A stretch of 64,000 nt of DNA from Ambrosia x helenae (Eukaryota > Streptophyta > Magnoliopsida > Asterales > Asteraceae): positions 106,344,688-106,408,687 of the forward strand of contig CM061225.1 in the NCBI GenBank assembly GCA_030844895.1, given 5' to 3'. Made by a program: the position numbers and the translations under genes. Shown one piece after another: positions 63,203 to 64,000 of this stretch (within the stretch, counting starts at the first letter, position 1; the number at the start of each line of letters is the position of its first letter). Under the pieces are notes generated by a model. It saw only the letters and a list, made by a program, of their open reading frames with translations, was not told where the DNA came from and made no database searches.

Positions 63203-64000
63203 ACACATCAATCAACACAAGCCCAACTCATAAACCTAAAACAAAACACTTATGCAAAATGACAAACCACCTGAATAATAACAATAATAAACTGAACATT
63301 AAGTTATAATTTTAACAAAATGCAAATGGTATAAATTACTTGATAGAAGAAAAAAAAACGTATGTCATCATAAGAATCAAAATTCAAAAATCTGTCTAAA
63401 ATAGCATATTGGCTGGGGTGTAAGGTAACCCCCGTGGGCCCCAGCCTTATCAGCTGGGTTGCGCCACCAATACCACCCCTCATCCGCCAACACAGGTGCC
63501 ATCAATGGCGTTATCGGCCCCTTAATGGGCGTTAATGGTTAATTTATATGGGGCTCATCTCTTTGACCAATCAAGTTTCTTTCTTTCTTCCTTTTCTTCT
63601 TCTACAGTTAGGGGATTTACGGCCCCTTAGTGGGCGTTAATGCATTAATGGCTGATTTATACGTGTTGCTGATACAATGTGGACGTGACACATTAAAGTT
63701 CAATGGAGCTTTATTCCATACCCAACCAAATAAAAGAAAAATAAGTTAGAGAGAGTAAAAGCATTTTCAACAATTACAAGGATTAGCATATCATGGATAC
63801 AAAATCTCATGATGTTGTTTTATACTTATTATCCTCAATTTTTTTTTTAAAAGAAGGTAGGTAAAAAGAATGAGTAGTTTGCAACTTTGCATCTCTCAAT
63901 AAACATAAAATGTTTGTTTCAGGCGTAATATTATAGAATAAGGCTTTGATTCATTTGTTTTTTGTATACCTTAAAATAATGTTTGTTGTTATTGAGTAAT
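63203..64000. other. Right flank: probable rest of the older Copia LTR, then MITE-like sequence
   Basis: From 63203 the sequence should continue the older Copia LTR interrupted at 48282. Its far end is not clear. A segment at about 63400-63700 has GC-rich MITE-like character, with two copies of CGGCCCCTTA(A/G)TGGGCGTTAATG (read in parts). No gene was seen to the end of the window. Confidence 0.35.

Overview
This window is nuclear DNA of a higher plant. It is AT-rich and intron-bearing, and it is packed with nested plant transposable elements: CACTA, Ty3/Gypsy Tat type, Ty1/Copia SIRE type, L1-type LINE, tRNA-derived SINE, hAT, Helitron and MITEs. The large Copia element carries a third ORF that resembles proteins I associate with daisy-family (Asteraceae) genomes. 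I therefore favour Asteraceae, as an inference. I see no rRNA, CRISPR or prokaryotic feature. The only plausible host genes are two small two-exon genes for secreted cysteine-rich peptides.

Region 1 (483-20755) is one CACTA element with matching TIRs and a 3-bp ATA target-site duplication (TSD). It holds a decayed En/Spm-type gene on the minus strand (about 4486 to 1490), a PIF/Harbinger transposase fragment, a spliced-looking fragment of a lipoyl synthase gene, and subterminal arrays of GTGTGGC motifs. A young 11.07-kb Tat-type Gypsy retrotransposon (8900-19973, TSD AGTCA, 499-bp LTRs differing by one base) is nested inside it. That retrotransposon has gag and pol on the minus strand. On the plus strand it carries two antisense genes, each with its own TATA box and ACGT-core elements.

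Region 2 (20756-34632) has an hAT-type MITE with a perfect 8-bp TSD, the first cysteine-rich peptide gene (23503-23858) with a SINE 37 bp past its stop, a cluster of MITEs set in TA microsatellites, two solo LTRs whose TSDs share a base (29931-32551 and 32561-33252), and the second cysteine-rich peptide gene (33577-33910).

Region 3 (34633-47787) has three Helitron-like elements. One contains the last three exons of a glycine decarboxylase P-protein gene. It also has a 5'-truncated LINE (39459 to about 44660) split by a solo LTR (41860-44232), and remnants of older LTRs.

Region 4 (48283-63197, TSD CAGTT) is a 14.9-kb SIRE-type Copia element on the minus strand. It has 540-bp LTRs differing at two sites, an initiator-Met primer site, gag (one in-frame stop), an open pol and a 1,176-residue third ORF. 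It inserted into an older Copia LTR. Arrays of a GGCGANTAGG-like motif lie in its LTR upstream of the TATA box, ahead of gag and ahead of the third ORF. The same motif arrays occur in the otherwise different solo LTR at 29931-32551. This is the most unusual signal in the window.

All family calls were made by eye from motifs and remembered family features. No search was run.
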